DNA of 64,000 bases from positions 944,585-1,008,584 of the forward strand of contig NZ_BMLC01000001.1 in NCBI RefSeq assembly GCF_014645015.1. Direction: 5' to 3'. The first letter of the stretch is position 1, and every line of letters begins with the position of its first letter. The notes beneath the pieces are model-generated. The model made no database searches and was not told where the DNA came from. It was given only the letters and a program-made list of their open reading frames with translations. The translations under genes and the position numbers were made by a program. Shown in pieces: positions 1 through 8,770 of the stretch. Source of the stretch: Salinibacterium xinjiangense. GTDB lineage: Bacteria > Actinomycetota > Actinomycetes > Actinomycetales > Microbacteriaceae.

Positions 1-268
1 CTCTGCCTCACCCTTCTCCGGCTGCAAACACTGGTCCAGGGCGCGCAAAAGCTTGGCAGAATTCAACTACCTCCACCAGTGTATGTCATCGACAGTCAGG
101 ACGAAATCCTGCTCTCGCCGCACCGGGAATGCGGTGAATCACCGATCCGGTGGCACCAACTGCCCACGAGCCCGTCTGATCTGCCCACGAGCCAGGCTGA
201 TCATTCTGACAAAATAATGGTCGACGCCGCCGCGCGACGAACGAGCCCACCTACGAAAGAGAGACACC
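1..268. other. Intergenic region upstream of ugd
   Basis: No supported gene. Open frames here do not resemble known proteins and are shadowed on both strands. The stretch contains a 21-bp imperfect tandem duplication (listed separately) and a purine-rich ribosome-binding-like tract (GAAAGAGAG, about 256-264) just before the presumed ugd start at 269. Confidence 0.5.
160..201. repeat. Two-copy 21-bp tandem repeat
   Basis: Units start at 160 and 181. Each begins CTGCCCACGAGCC and ends CTGAT, and they differ at only a few central bases. It lies about 70 bp upstream of the ugd start. No function can be assigned; it may be simple replication slippage. Confidence 0.6.
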
Positions 269-1585
269 ATCAAACTTTCCGTTATCGGATGTGGGTACCT
301 CGGAGCCGTGCATGCCGCCGCGATGGCCGAGCTCGGCCACGATGTGATCGGCATCGACATCGACAGGGCCAGGATCGACGAACTGTCGGTTGGCAATGCG
401 CCGTTCTTCGAGCCGGGGCTGCCGGAGATCCTCGCGTCGGCGACCGCCTCAGGCCGGCTGCGTTTCTCCACCCGGATGGAGGACGCCGCTGGGTCACAGG
501 TGCATTTCATCGCCGTGGGCACCCCGCAGAAGAAGGGCTCGTACGCAGCCGACCTCACCTATGTCAACGGTGCAGTGCGCGACCTCATCCCGTTCCTCGG
601 TGAGGGTGATCTCGTGGTGGGGAAGTCGACGGTGCCCGTGGGGACCGCCGAAACCCTGGCCACGATGCTGGCCGCCGCGGGCACCGGAGCGATTCTTGCG
701 TGGAATCCCGAGTTCCTGCGTGAAGGATTCGCCGTCAAAGACACCATCTCGCCCGACCGCCTCGTGTACGGGCTCCCCGCGTCGCAGACCGCTGCCGCCA
801 CCGCGAAAACGCTGCTCGACGAGATCTACAGCTCAGCGCTCGACGCCGGCACCCCCGTGATCGTCACCGATTACGCCACCGCAGAGCTCGTGAAGGTCTC
901 CGCTAACGCGTTCCTTGCGACGAAGATCTCGTTTATCAACGCCATGGCAGAGATCGCCGAGGTGACCGGAGCCGATGTCACCCAGCTGGCAGACGCCATC
1001 GGACTCGATGCCAGGATCGGCCGCCGCTTCCTCGGTGCCGGTGTCGGTTTTGGCGGAGGCTGCCTGCCCAAGGACATCAGGGCATTCACCGCCCGAGCAG
1101 AGGAACTCGGTCGCGGGGAATCCGTCGCTTTCCTCAAGGAAGTGGATGCCATCAATCTCCGCCGGCGCCAGCGCGCGGTCGACCTGACCGTCGAGGCCCT
1201 CGGCGGTTCAGTTTTCGGCAAAAAGGTGGCAGTGCTGGGCCTCGCGTTCAAGCCGTACTCGGATGACGTCCGCGACTCCCCTGCGCTGGATGTCGCCGTT
1301 CAGCTTCGCGGGCTCGGCGCCAGGGTGGTTGCCACAGACCCACACGCCATCGCGAACGCTCGGAAGCTGCATCCACAGCTCGACTATGCCGAGAAGCTCG
1401 AGGATGCCCTGGCGGATGCCGACATCGTCGTGCTCGTCACCGAGTGGGAGCAGTTCAGGCACCTGGATGCGGTGTGGGCCGGTGGGCTCGTCAAAAACCG
1501 CATCATCGTCGACGGCCGCAACTGCCTCGATGCGGCCGCATTCCGCGCCTCGGGGTGGACTTACCGGGGCCTCGGCCGGCCGTAG
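269..1585 (+). CDS. ugd: UDP-glucose 6-dehydrogenase
   Basis: Oxidises UDP-glucose to UDP-glucuronate with two NAD+, supplying precursors for surface polysaccharide. The N-terminal Rossmann motif GCGYLG falls at residues 7-12 and the catalytic cysteine in GVGFGGGCLPKD is near residue 265. With a start at 269 the product is 438 residues, normal for the family. The start codon is odd. The conserved opening (usually MKLSVIGCGYLG) is encoded in full but its first codon is ATC. An in-frame stop at 215-217 leaves no ATG, GTG or TTG before the GTG at 308, and a start at 308 would remove the nucleotide-binding glycines. A purine-rich tract sits a few bases before 269. The gene is alone, with the aminotransferase starting 63 bp downstream. 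Identity is clear; the start is either a rare non-canonical codon or a point mutation or sequence error. Confidence 0.9.
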   Translation: MKLSVIGCGYLGAVHAAAMAELGHDVIGIDIDRARIDELSVGNAPFFEPGLPEILASATASGRLRFSTRMEDAAGSQVHFIAVGTPQKKGSYAADLTYVNGAVRDLIPFLGEGDLVVGKSTVPVGTAETLATMLAAAGTGAILAWNPEFLREGFAVKDTISPDRLVYGLPASQTAAATAKTLLDEIYSSALDAGTPVIVTDYATAELVKVSANAFLATKISFINAMAEIAEVTGADVTQLADAIGLDARIGRRFLGAGVGFGGGCLPKDIRAFTARAEELGRGESVAFLKEVDAINLRRRQRAVDLTVEALGGSVFGKKVAVLGLAFKPYSDDVRDSPALDVAVQLRGLGARVVATDPHAIANARKLHPQLDYAEKLEDALADADIVVLVTEWEQFRHLDAVWAGGLVKNRIIVDGRNCLDAAAFRASGWTYRGLGRP

Positions 1586-1648
1586 CTACCTTTCCCGGCC
1601 GCCACTTCGTGCGCCCTGACACAGGCGCTCGCGCCCTAAACTTGACCT

Positions 1649-2845
1649 GTGACCCTGCCCCGCATCTCCCGCCGTATTGCCGCCATCGCCGAATCCGCCA
1701 CGCTGAAGGTGGACGCGAAAGCCAAGGCCCTCCAGGCCGAGGGCCGGCCCGTCATCAGCTATGCGGCAGGCGAACCGGACTTCTCGACGCCAGCGAACAT
1801 CGTGGATGCCGCATCCCGGGCGGTGCTCGACCCGAAAAACTACAGGTACACGCCGGCGGTCGGCCTGCCCGAGCTGCGTGAGGCGATCGCCGCAAAGACA
1901 CTTCGAGACAGCGGATGGGCGGTGCCAGCATCCCAGGTCATCGTCACCAACGGCGGCAAGCAGGCCGTCTACCAGTCGTTCGCGACGCTGCTCGACCCGG
2001 GCGATGAGGTTCTGCTTCCGTCGCCGTACTGGACCACATATCCCGAGGCGGTCAAGCTCGCCGGCGGCGTTCCCGTCGACGTCTTCGCCGGTGCAGATCA
2101 GGGTTACCTCGTCACCGTCGAGCAGCTCGAAGCGGCTCGCACCGATCGCACCAAGGTGCTGCTGTTCGTCTCGCCGTCGAACCCGACGGGTGCCGTCTAC
2201 TCTCCCGCGCAGACCCGCGCGATCGGGGAATGGGCGCTGGAGCACGGGCTGTGGGTCATCGCGGACGAGATCTACCAGAACCTCGTCTACGACGGAGTGC
2301 GTGCGGTCTCGATCGTCGAGGCAGTACCTGAGCTGGCCGATCGAACGATCCTGGTCAATGGCGTTGCGAAGTCCTATGCCATGACGGGCTGGCGGCTTGG
2401 CTGGATGGTCGGCCCCACCGACGTCATCAAGGCGACCGGCAACCTGCAGTCGCACCTCTCGTCCAACGTCTCCAACATCTCGCAGCGTGCCGCGATCGAG
2501 GCCCTCACCGGGCCGCAGGACCAGGTCGAGTTCATGCGCCAGTCGTTCGACCGGCGCCGCAGGACGATCGTCACAGAGCTCAATAAGATCGACGGGCTGC
2601 ACTGCCCGACCCCGGAGGGTGCGTTCTACGTGTATCCGGATGTCACGGGGCTGCTCGGTCGCACCTGGGGCGGTGTCACTCCCACGACATCTCTCGAGCT
2701 CGCAGACCTGATCCTCGAGCAGGCTGAGGTCGCGGTCGTGCCCGGAGAGGCGTTCGGACCGTCAGGCTACCTGCGACTGTCCTATGCGCTCGGCGACGAC
2801 GCGCTCATCGAGGGCGTCTCGAGGCTGCAGAAGCTGTTCGGCTAG
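1649..2845 (+). CDS. Class I/II pyridoxal-phosphate aminotransferase (aspartate aminotransferase-like)
   Basis: Predicted cytosolic aminotransferase of fold type I, most like the bacterial Ib aspartate/prephenate aminotransferases. The 398-residue length fits. Visible features are the substrate-loop [11 protein letters not shown] near residue 40, the SPSNPTG strand, the [11 protein letters not shown] segment, the PLP lysine in [13 protein letters not shown] (K241) and the C-terminal arginine in YLRLSYAL that holds the substrate carboxylate. The start is GTG at 1649, which gives the usual N-terminus with RISRRIAAI. It probably transaminates aspartate and 2-oxoglutarate; tyrosine or prephenate activity cannot be excluded from sequence. 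Neighbours do not narrow its role. The next gene is convergent and starts its 3' end 11 bp away. Confidence 0.88.
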   Translation: MTLPRISRRIAAIAESATLKVDAKAKALQAEGRPVISYAAGEPDFSTPANIVDAASRAVLDPKNYRYTPAVGLPELREAIAAKTLRDSGWAVPASQVIVTNGGKQAVYQSFATLLDPGDEVLLPSPYWTTYPEAVKLAGGVPVDVFAGADQGYLVTVEQLEAARTDRTKVLLFVSPSNPTGAVYSPAQTRAIGEWALEHGLWVIADEIYQNLVYDGVRAVSIVEAVPELADRTILVNGVAKSYAMTGWRLGWMVGPTDVIKATGNLQSHLSSNVSNISQRAAIEALTGPQDQVEFMRQSFDRRRRTIVTELNKIDGLHCPTPEGAFYVYPDVTGLLGRTWGGVTPTTSLELADLILEQAEVAVVPGEAFGPSGYLRLSYALGDDALIEGVSRLQKLFG

Positions 2846-2856
2846 GACTGGGCGAC

Positions 2857-3618
2857 TCATCGAGGCGCCATCCTGATCGCACCGTCCAGGCGGATGGTCT
2901 CGCCATTGAGCATCGGGTTCTCAACGATGTGGGCTGCCAGCGACGCGAACTCCTCCGGCTTGCCGAGCCTGGCGGGGTGCGGAGTCTGCGACCCGAGCGA
3001 CTCGATCGTGGCTGGAGACAGCGCGTCGAACAGGGGCGTGTGAAATAGTCCGGGCGCGATGGTCATCACCCGGATCCTGAACCTAGCGAGCTCGCGGGCA
3101 ATCGGCAGGGTCATGCCGGCAACGCCCGCTTTGGACGCCGAGTACGCCGCCTGCCCGATCTGCCCGTCGAACGCCGCCACGGACGCCGTGTTGATGATGA
3201 CCCCGCGTTCCTCGGCCTCCGTGGGCTGCTCGGCCATGCTTGCCGCGGCCAGCCTGACCATGTTGAAGGTGCCGATGAGATTGATCTCGATCACCCTGCT
3301 GAAGATCTCCAGGGGAAACGGCCCCCGGGTTCCGACCACCCTGGCTGCTGTGGTGACTCCGGCGCAATTGACGAGCACATCGAGCCCGCCGAGCTGTGCG
3401 GCCGCGTCGACCGCTCGAGCGGCATCCTGCTCACTCGTGACATTGGTCGGGACGAAGTGTGCTCGCGGGCCGAGGTCGGCGGTGACTGACGCGCCCTGGG
3501 AGGTCTCGAGGTCGGCGATGACCACGGTGGCGCCACCATCGAGCAGGCGGCGTGCCGTCGCCAGCCCGAGACCCGACGCGCCGCCCGTGACGAGTGCCAC
3601 GGTGTTGTTGATGTCCAT
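2857..3618 (-). CDS. Short-chain dehydrogenase, 3-hydroxyacyl-CoA dehydrogenase type II-like
   Basis: NAD(P)-dependent SDR oxidoreductase of 253 residues. The cofactor motif TGGASGLG lies at 11-18, NCAG at 84-87, the catalytic serine near 146, and YSASK gives Y159 and K163. The C-terminal IVENPMLNGETIRLDGAIRM resembles the HSD17B10 / 3-hydroxy-2-methylbutyryl-CoA dehydrogenase group, so a role in fatty-acid or branched-chain amino-acid oxidation is inferred. The ATG at 3618 places the glycine motif at the usual distance. It is transcribed away from the riboflavin operon and convergent with the aminotransferase. Family assignment is firm; the exact substrate is not. Confidence 0.85.
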   Translation of the reverse strand: MDINNTVALVTGGASGLGLATARRLLDGGATVVIADLETSQGASVTADLGPRAHFVPTNVTSEQDAARAVDAAAQLGGLDVLVNCAGVTTAARVVGTRGPFPLEIFSRVIEINLIGTFNMVRLAAASMAEQPTEAEERGVIINTASVAAFDGQIGQAAYSASKAGVAGMTLPIARELARFRIRVMTIAPGLFHTPLFDALSPATIESLGSQTPHPARLGKPEEFASLAAHIVENPMLNGETIRLDGAIRMAPR

Positions 3619-3730
3619 GGTGGTGCCATCCCCTCGATCCCGGCCGTGGGAGCCACTCTAGCTCCGGCGACAGGTAACTCCGGGAATACGGGGAGTCCGG
3701 CGGCGTTGACTAGACTTGCAAGCAATAAAC

Positions 3731-3884
3731 ACGTGCTCCGGGGTCGGTGAAAGTCCGAACCGGCGGTGATAGTCCGCGAACCACGGATGGGTGCGAACCC
3801 TGAGGTGGTTGACCTGGTGGAATTCCGGGACCGACGGTAATGGGTTGGAAACAACCCTCAGTCCGGATGAGAGGCAGCACGAGC
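3731..3884 (+). promoter_or_regulatory. FMN riboswitch (RFN element)
   Basis: The conserved RFN blocks are all present in order: GGTCGGTGAAAGTCCGAACC, a GGCGGTGATAGTCCGCGA block, TTGACCTGGTGGAATTCCGG, CCGACGGT and CAGTCCGGATGAGAGG. The closing stem pairs CGTGCT (3732-3737) with AGCACG (3876-3881). It lies 79 bp before ribD, so FMN binding should repress the riboflavin operon, by termination or by hiding the ribosome-binding site. A large extra stem around 3842-3860 is typical of the variable P-arm. Confidence 0.95.
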
Positions 3885-3962
3885 GTCGCGACGATTTTGT
3901 TGTGCCGCCGGTCTCACGACCCTTAACCCGGAGTCCGTCTTCCACAAGGACAAGGACACCGG

Positions 3963-5051
3963 ATGACCGCGGAGCAGGCGGGCGCAGCGCAACGCAGCGC
4001 AACGCAGGGCAGCGCAGGGCAGGCGTACGAGCCGGCCATGCGCCGCGCCCTCGAGCTCGCCGCCCGCGGACCCGCCACCGGTGCGAACCCCCAGGTGGGC
4101 TGCGTGCTGCTGGACGCGACCGGAATGATCGTCGCCGAAGGCTGGCACCGCGGGGCGGGAAGTGCGCACGCCGAGGTCGATGCCCTGTCGAAGAGCGACG
4201 GCGCCGTGGGCCTGACCGCCGTCGTGACCCTCGAACCCTGCAACCACACCGGACGTACCGGCCCGTGCAGCGACGCGCTCATTGCCGCTGGGATCGCGCG
4301 CGTCGTCTATGCCGTGTCAGACCCCGGGCTCCGTTCGGCCGGCGGAGCCGAGCAACTTCGCAGCGCCGGCGTCGAGGTCGTCTCCGGCGTTCTTACCCCA
4401 GATGCCACCGAGTTCCAGCGAGCGTGGCTCGTCTCCACCGCCCTCGGCAGGCCATTCGTCACGGTCAAGTGGGCATCCACTCTCGACGGCAGGGCCGCGG
4501 CCGCCGATCGTTCGAGCCAGTGGATCACCGGCACGGCGTCACGCCAGCGCGTGCACGAGCAGCGCGCCGCGAGTGACGCCATCCTCGTCGGCACCGGCAC
4601 CGTACTCGCTGACGACCCCTCGCTCACGGCGCGTGGCGATGGCGGCGAGCTGATGGATGACCAGCCGCTGCCCATCGTTATCGGCGAGCGCCACATCCCC
4701 GGCGATGCCCGTCTGTGGGATCACCCCCGTGGCGTGCTGGAGACCGGCAGCCGCAACCTCGCCGAGATCCTGGAGTGGCTGTTCGGGCAGGGCATCCGTC
4801 GCGCCTTTGTCGAGGGCGGCCCGACACTCTCGAGCGCCTTCGTCGCCGCCGGACTCGTCGACGAATATCTCATCTACCTCGCGCCGAAGCTCCTGGGCGG
4901 CAATCAGCTCGCGATCGGCGACATCGGCGTCACCACGATCGGCGAGGCCCGAGAATTGCGCATTACGAGCGTCGAGCACCTCGGCAACGACATCCTCCTC
5001 AGTGCTCGTCCCATCACAGTGGCAAGACCGATCACAGAAGCAGGTCACTAA
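3963..5051 (+). CDS. ribD: Bifunctional riboflavin biosynthesis protein RibD
   Basis: Carries out the second and third steps of riboflavin synthesis: deamination then reduction of the pyrimidine intermediate. The N-terminal zinc deaminase has HAE at residues 69-71 and the PC..C ligands C93 and C102 in EPCNHTGRTGPC. The C-terminal half is a DHFR-like reductase with VKWASTLDGR and the EGGPTLSSAF loop. The 362-residue length is normal. The ATG at 3963 has an AAGGAC tract upstream; the first 25 residues are low-complexity because the DNA is a 10-bp repeat, so M26 at 4038 is an alternative start. It is first in the riboswitch-controlled operon, and its TAA overlaps the ribE ATG by one base. Confidence 0.95.
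   Translation: MTAEQAGAAQRSATQGSAGQAYEPAMRRALELAARGPATGANPQVGCVLLDATGMIVAEGWHRGAGSAHAEVDALSKSDGAVGLTAVVTLEPCNHTGRTGPCSDALIAAGIARVVYAVSDPGLRSAGGAEQLRSAGVEVVSGVLTPDATEFQRAWLVSTALGRPFVTVKWASTLDGRAAAADRSSQWITGTASRQRVHEQRAASDAILVGTGTVLADDPSLTARGDGGELMDDQPLPIVIGERHIPGDARLWDHPRGVLETGSRNLAEILEWLFGQGIRRAFVEGGPTLSSAFVAAGLVDEYLIYLAPKLLGGNQLAIGDIGVTTIGEARELRITSVEHLGNDILLSARPITVARPITEAGH
3983..4022 (+). repeat. 10-bp tandem repeat inside the ribD 5' end
   Basis: Two copies of CGCAGCGCAA are followed by two of CGCAGGGCAG. They encode a low-complexity Ala/Gln/Ser stretch before the deaminase domain. The repeat is in the coding frame but its 10-bp unit is not a multiple of three, so copy-number change would shift frame. 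Confidence 0.7.
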
Positions 5052-5653
5052 TGTTCACAGGAATCATCGAAGAGCTCGGCGAAGTCACGGCCTGGGAGCT
5101 CAGCGACGATGCCGCACGCATTACCGTACGGGCCCCCCTCGCGGTCAGCGATGCCAGCCACGGCGACTCCATCTCCGTCAGCGGCGTCTGCCTGACCGTG
5201 GTCGACCAGGGCCGCGACTGGTTCACGGCAGACGTGATGGCCGTGTCGATCGTGATGTCCACGCTGAGCAGCATGACGGTCGGCCAGCACGTGAACATCG
5301 AGCGCGCAGCGCAGGTCGGCGACCGGCTGGGCGGGCACATCGTGCAGGGACACATCGACGGCACGTCGACCGTGCTCTCGATGAACGACGGAAGCGCGTG
5401 GCGGGTGCTCCGCTTCAGCCTGGCACCGGATGTCGCACCGCTCGTCGCCCGGAAGGGATCCATCGCCGTCGACGGAGTCTCGCTCACCGTCAGCTCGGTC
5501 GGCACGGACTGGTTCGAGGTCTCGCTCATCCCCGAGACCCTCGTCGCAACGATCCTCGGTGCGAAGGTCGTCGGCGATCGCGTGAACATCGAAACGGACA
5601 TCCTCGCCCGCCACGTCGAACGCATGGTGAATTTTGAGAGGTCAGACCGATGA
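5051..5653 (+). CDS. ribE: Riboflavin synthase alpha subunit
   Basis: Dismutates two molecules of 6,7-dimethyl-8-ribityllumazine to riboflavin. The 200-residue protein starts with the diagnostic MFTGIIEELG and contains two lumazine-binding barrels, each with a VSLT/VCLTV strand and the GHIVQGHIDG motif between them. The internal duplication (SVSGVCLTV and AVDGVSLTV) is clear. The start at 5051 overlaps ribD by one base (TAATG) and the stop overlaps ribBA by four bases, so translation is probably coupled. Some systems call this gene ribC. Confidence 0.95.
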   Translation: MFTGIIEELGEVTAWELSDDAARITVRAPLAVSDASHGDSISVSGVCLTVVDQGRDWFTADVMAVSIVMSTLSSMTVGQHVNIERAAQVGDRLGGHIVQGHIDGTSTVLSMNDGSAWRVLRFSLAPDVAPLVARKGSIAVDGVSLTVSSVGTDWFEVSLIPETLVATILGAKVVGDRVNIETDILARHVERMVNFERSDR

Positions 5654-6942
5654 GTCTTACGAGTATCCCCGCAGCGCTCGAAGCCCTGCGCGCCGGCAGG
5701 CCGGTCATCGTCGCAGACAATGAGAGTCGCGAGAATGAGGGCGACGTCATCCTCGCCGCGCAGTCGGCCACCCAGGAATGGCTGGCCTGGACGATCCGCA
5801 ACACGTCGGGCTTCATCTGCGCGCCGATGACCAACGAGATCGCGGATCGCCTGCAGTTGCCGCTCATGGTCGTCAACAATGAGGATCCGCTCGGCACCGC
5901 CTACACGGTCAGTGTGGATGCCGCGGATCGCCTCAGCACCGGCATCAGCGCCGCAGACCGAGCGCACACGCTGCGCGTGCTTGCCGACGTGACATCCACC
6001 CCGATGAGTCTTCACCGGCCGGGCCACATCATCCCGTTGCGCGCCGCAGACGGCGGGGTGCGCGAGCGGGCGGGGCACACCGAGGCAACCGTCGACCTGC
6101 TGAAGCTCGCCGGGCTCGTGCCGGTCGGAGCGATCGGCGAGATCGTGGCTGACGATGGCGAGATGATGCGACTGCCCGGCCTCATCGCGCTCGGTGAATC
6201 GATGGACATCCCCGTCATCACGATCGCCGCCCTCATCGACTACCTGCAGCAGTGGCACTGCGACGCAGACGTGCCCGTCGTCGTCGACATTCCCGAGACG
6301 TCGCGCGTGATCTTCGAGGTGGAGACGACGGTGCCCACCGCCCACGGCACCTTCCGATTCCGTGCCTATCGCGACCGGATGACCGGAGCCGATCACGTCG
6401 CCGTGATCTCCGGCACCCCCAGGGACGGCACGCTCATCCGAGTGCACTCGGAGTGCCTGACGGGCGAAGTCTTCCACTCTCGCAAGTGCGAATGCGGACC
6501 CCAGCTGGATGCGGCCCTCGACCTGATCAATGAGCAGGGCGGCATCGTCATCTACATGAGAGGCCATGAGGGTCGAGGCATCGGGCTCATCAACAAGCTG
6601 AAGGCCTACAGGCTGCAGGAAGACGGGCTCGACACCCTCGACGCGAACCTCGCGCTCGGCTTCCCGGCAGACGGTCGCGACTACAGCGCCGCCGTCGCCA
6701 TCCTGGTTGACCTCGGAATCTCGAAGGTCAGGGCCATCACCAACAACCCCGAGAAGCTGCGCCAACTCGAGGAGCGCGGCATCACCATCGTCGAGCGCGT
6801 GCCGCTCGTCGTCGGGGTTGGCGAGTTCAACGAGGCATACCTCGAAGTCAAGCGTGACCGCATGGGCCACGCCATCCCCCCCAAAGATGTGCTGGACGCG
6901 GTGCTCGCCACCGCTGCGGCACGAAAGGCAGAACAATCATGA
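5650..6942 (+). CDS. ribBA: Bifunctional 3,4-dihydroxy-2-butanone-4-phosphate synthase / GTP cyclohydrolase II
   Basis: Supplies both precursors of riboflavin. Residues 1 to about 200 are RibB, with the acidic loop DNESRENEGDVI and RAGHTEATVDL. The remainder is RibA, with SGTPRDG, the zinc cysteines in ECLTGEVFHSRKCECG, and the arginine-bearing MRGHEGRGIGL. The 430-residue length is that of the fused enzyme. The C-terminus carries an extra tail after the cyclohydrolase core (VKRDRMGHAIPP). It overlaps ribE and ribH by four bases each. Confidence 0.95.
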   Translation: MSLTSIPAALEALRAGRPVIVADNESRENEGDVILAAQSATQEWLAWTIRNTSGFICAPMTNEIADRLQLPLMVVNNEDPLGTAYTVSVDAADRLSTGISAADRAHTLRVLADVTSTPMSLHRPGHIIPLRAADGGVRERAGHTEATVDLLKLAGLVPVGAIGEIVADDGEMMRLPGLIALGESMDIPVITIAALIDYLQQWHCDADVPVVVDIPETSRVIFEVETTVPTAHGTFRFRAYRDRMTGADHVAVISGTPRDGTLIRVHSECLTGEVFHSRKCECGPQLDAALDLINEQGGIVIYMRGHEGRGIGLINKLKAYRLQEDGLDTLDANLALGFPADGRDYSAAVAILVDLGISKVRAITNNPEKLRQLEERGITIVERVPLVVGVGEFNEAYLEVKRDRMGHAIPPKDVLDAVLATAAARKAEQS

Positions 6943-7415
6943 GCGGCGAAGGACATCCCGTATTCGACACCGACGGCACTGGCCTGAAGGTCACCATCGT
7001 CTCCGGCCTGTGGCATCACAGCATCGCCGACGGGCTGCTCGCAGGCGCCCGCCGGGTGCTGCTCGCCTCGGGTGCCGAGGTCACCGAGATCCAGGTCCCG
7101 GGCAGCTTCGAGCTTCCCGTCGCCTCAAAAGTGGCCCTGGATGCTGGCGCGGACGCCGTTGTAGCACTCGGCGTCATCGTGCGTGGCGGAACCCCGCACT
7201 TCGAGTACGTGAGCGCCGCCGCCACCGACGGCCTCACTCGTGTGGCCATCGACACGGGCAAGCCCGTCGGCTTCGGTGTGCTCACCCTGGACGACGAGCA
7301 GCAGGGCCTCGACAGGGCCGGGCTTCCCGGTTCGAAGGAAGACAAGGGAGCGGAGGCCGCCGAGGCGGCTCTCGCTACCGCGATCATTCTGCGGGGCATC
7401 AGAAACTCGATGTAG
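6939..7415 (+). CDS. ribH: 6,7-dimethyl-8-ribityllumazine synthase
   Basis: Condenses the RibA/RibD product with the RibB product to give lumazine, and forms an icosahedral shell in many bacteria. The 158-residue protein shows the substrate loop VPGSFELPVASK, the GVIVRGGTPHFEYV segment with the catalytic histidine, and GKPVGFGVLT. The ATG at 6939 overlaps ribBA (ATGA). Last gene of the riboflavin operon; no clear terminator hairpin was seen in the 43 bp before the next gene, so some read-through is possible. Confidence 0.94.
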   Translation: MSGEGHPVFDTDGTGLKVTIVSGLWHHSIADGLLAGARRVLLASGAEVTEIQVPGSFELPVASKVALDAGADAVVALGVIVRGGTPHFEYVSAAATDGLTRVAIDTGKPVGFGVLTLDDEQQGLDRAGLPGSKEDKGAEAAEAALATAIILRGIRNSM

Positions 7416-7458
7416 TTCATTGCTGTCTCGGCGGTAGACGGACTAGTACTCTGGCGCA

Positions 7459-8739
7459 GTGATCGCGCCTATGCCAGTTTCGCCGCTAGCAGCATTCACC
7501 CCGTTCGCCGAACCGAAGCGGAAGGTGACAGGCGGATGGATCGCCCTGTTCGCGACCGCCTGGCTCGGCATCTGGATGGCCCAGCTCACCCCGGTGCAGC
7601 TGCTGCTTCCCACCCAGATCGACGGGCTCGTCGGCAGCGCATCCGGCACCGACAGCGTCATCGCGTTCGGTGTGATCTCCGGTATCGCTGGGGCGTTCGC
7701 ACTCATCGTGTATCCCCTCACCGGTGCGCTGTCAGACCGCACGACCTCGCGCTTCGGCCGCCGCCGCCCGTGGATGCTCGCCGGCACGCTGGTCTTCGCC
7801 GTTGCGCTCTTTTTGCTTGGCCTGCAATCCACCCTCGTCGGAATCGGTATCTTCTGGTCGCTGACGATCATCGGCTTCTGCATGGTGTCCGCCGGTATCA
7901 CCGCCACCATCTCAGACCAGGTGCCGGTCGACCAGCGTGGCTACGTCTCAGGTTGGGTGTCTGCACCGCAGGCGATGGGAACCGTGCTGGGGCTCGCGCT
8001 CGTGCTCGGCCTCACCCTCGGCGTGTTCGTCGGCTACACCCTCGTCGCTGTGCTGCTCATCGCGCTCGTGGTGCCGTTCCTGCTCTTCGTGCCTGACGAG
8101 GTGCTGCCTCGGGTGCTGCGCCCACCGTTCAGCCTGCTCGCGCTCGTCAAGGGATTCTGGATCAACCCGGTCGCGCACCCCGACTTCGGGTGGACGCTGC
8201 TCGGGCGCATCCTCGTCAATATCGGCAACGCTCTCGGCACCACCCTGCTGCTCTACTTCCTGATCTATGGGCTCAACCGCCCGGAGACGGCGCAGGATGA
8301 CCTGCTGCTGCTGACCGTCATCTACCTGGTCTTCTTCATCGCGGCCGCGTTGCTGCTGGGAAGGCTCAGCGACAGGATCGGGCGCCGCAAGCCGTTCGTC
8401 TACCTCGCCGCGTACCTGCAGGCTCTCGCGGCGCTTCTGCTCGCCTTCATTCCCGACTTCACCATCGCCCAGGTCGGCGCAGGCCTTCTCGGTCTCGGAT
8501 ACGGATGCTACATGGCCGTCGACCAGGCGCTGGCAACCCAGGTGCTCCCCAACACTCACAGCCGCGGCAAAGACCTCGGCATCATGAACATCGCGACCAC
8601 CGTGCCCCAGGCCGTGGCTCCGCTCGGCGGCGCTTTCGTGGTCGCAGCGCTCGGCGGCTACACCGGGTTGTTCGTCTGCTCCGCGATCGCAGCGGTGCTC
8701 GGCGGGCTTGCGGTCATCCCGATCAAGAGCGTGAAGTAG
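7459..8739 (+). CDS. MFS transporter
   Basis: Major facilitator permease of about 426 residues with twelve hydrophobic segments. The loop-2/3 signature appears as LSDRTTSRFGRRRPWM and its half-repeat as LGRLSDRIGRRKPF, which fits the duplicated six-helix fold. Overall look is closest to sugar/glycoside transporters of the SLC45/GPH-like MFS group. Start is GTG at 7459 or ATG at 7471; neither has a strong ribosome-binding site. It follows ribH by 43 bp on the same strand, so a role in riboflavin traffic is conceivable, but nothing in the sequence shows that and the family usually moves sugars. Confidence 0.8.
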   Translation: MIAPMPVSPLAAFTPFAEPKRKVTGGWIALFATAWLGIWMAQLTPVQLLLPTQIDGLVGSASGTDSVIAFGVISGIAGAFALIVYPLTGALSDRTTSRFGRRRPWMLAGTLVFAVALFLLGLQSTLVGIGIFWSLTIIGFCMVSAGITATISDQVPVDQRGYVSGWVSAPQAMGTVLGLALVLGLTLGVFVGYTLVAVLLIALVVPFLLFVPDEVLPRVLRPPFSLLALVKGFWINPVAHPDFGWTLLGRILVNIGNALGTTLLLYFLIYGLNRPETAQDDLLLLTVIYLVFFIAAALLLGRLSDRIGRRKPFVYLAAYLQALAALLLAFIPDFTIAQVGAGLLGLGYGCYMAVDQALATQVLPNTHSRGKDLGIMNIATTVPQAVAPLGGAFVVAALGGYTGLFVCSAIAAVLGGLAVIPIKSVK

Positions 8740-8740
8740 C

Positions 8741-8770
8741 GCGCTGGGCGGCGCTGGGCGGCGCTGGCTC
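8741..8770. repeat. Three-copy 10-bp tandem repeat
   Basis: GCGCTGGGCG occurs at 8741 and 8751, with a diverged third unit at 8761. It fills the gap between two convergent genes and runs into the 3' end of the ABC permease gene. No function assigned. Confidence 0.6.

Noticed and set aside
308-1585. GTG at 308 as the ugd start
   Set aside because: It would delete the first beta strand and the GCGYLG nucleotide-binding motif.
3842-3880. Separate terminator inside the FMN riboswitch
   Set aside because: The stem belongs to the variable arm and closing region of the riboswitch itself.
5032-6936. 634-residue minus-strand open frame antisense to ribE and ribBA
   Set aside because: It is the shadow of well-supported riboflavin genes in high-GC DNA and its translation has no recognisable domain.
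7459-8739. Dedicated riboflavin transporter
   Set aside because: Position after ribH is suggestive but the sequence resembles sugar-type MFS carriers and there is no separate FMN riboswitch.
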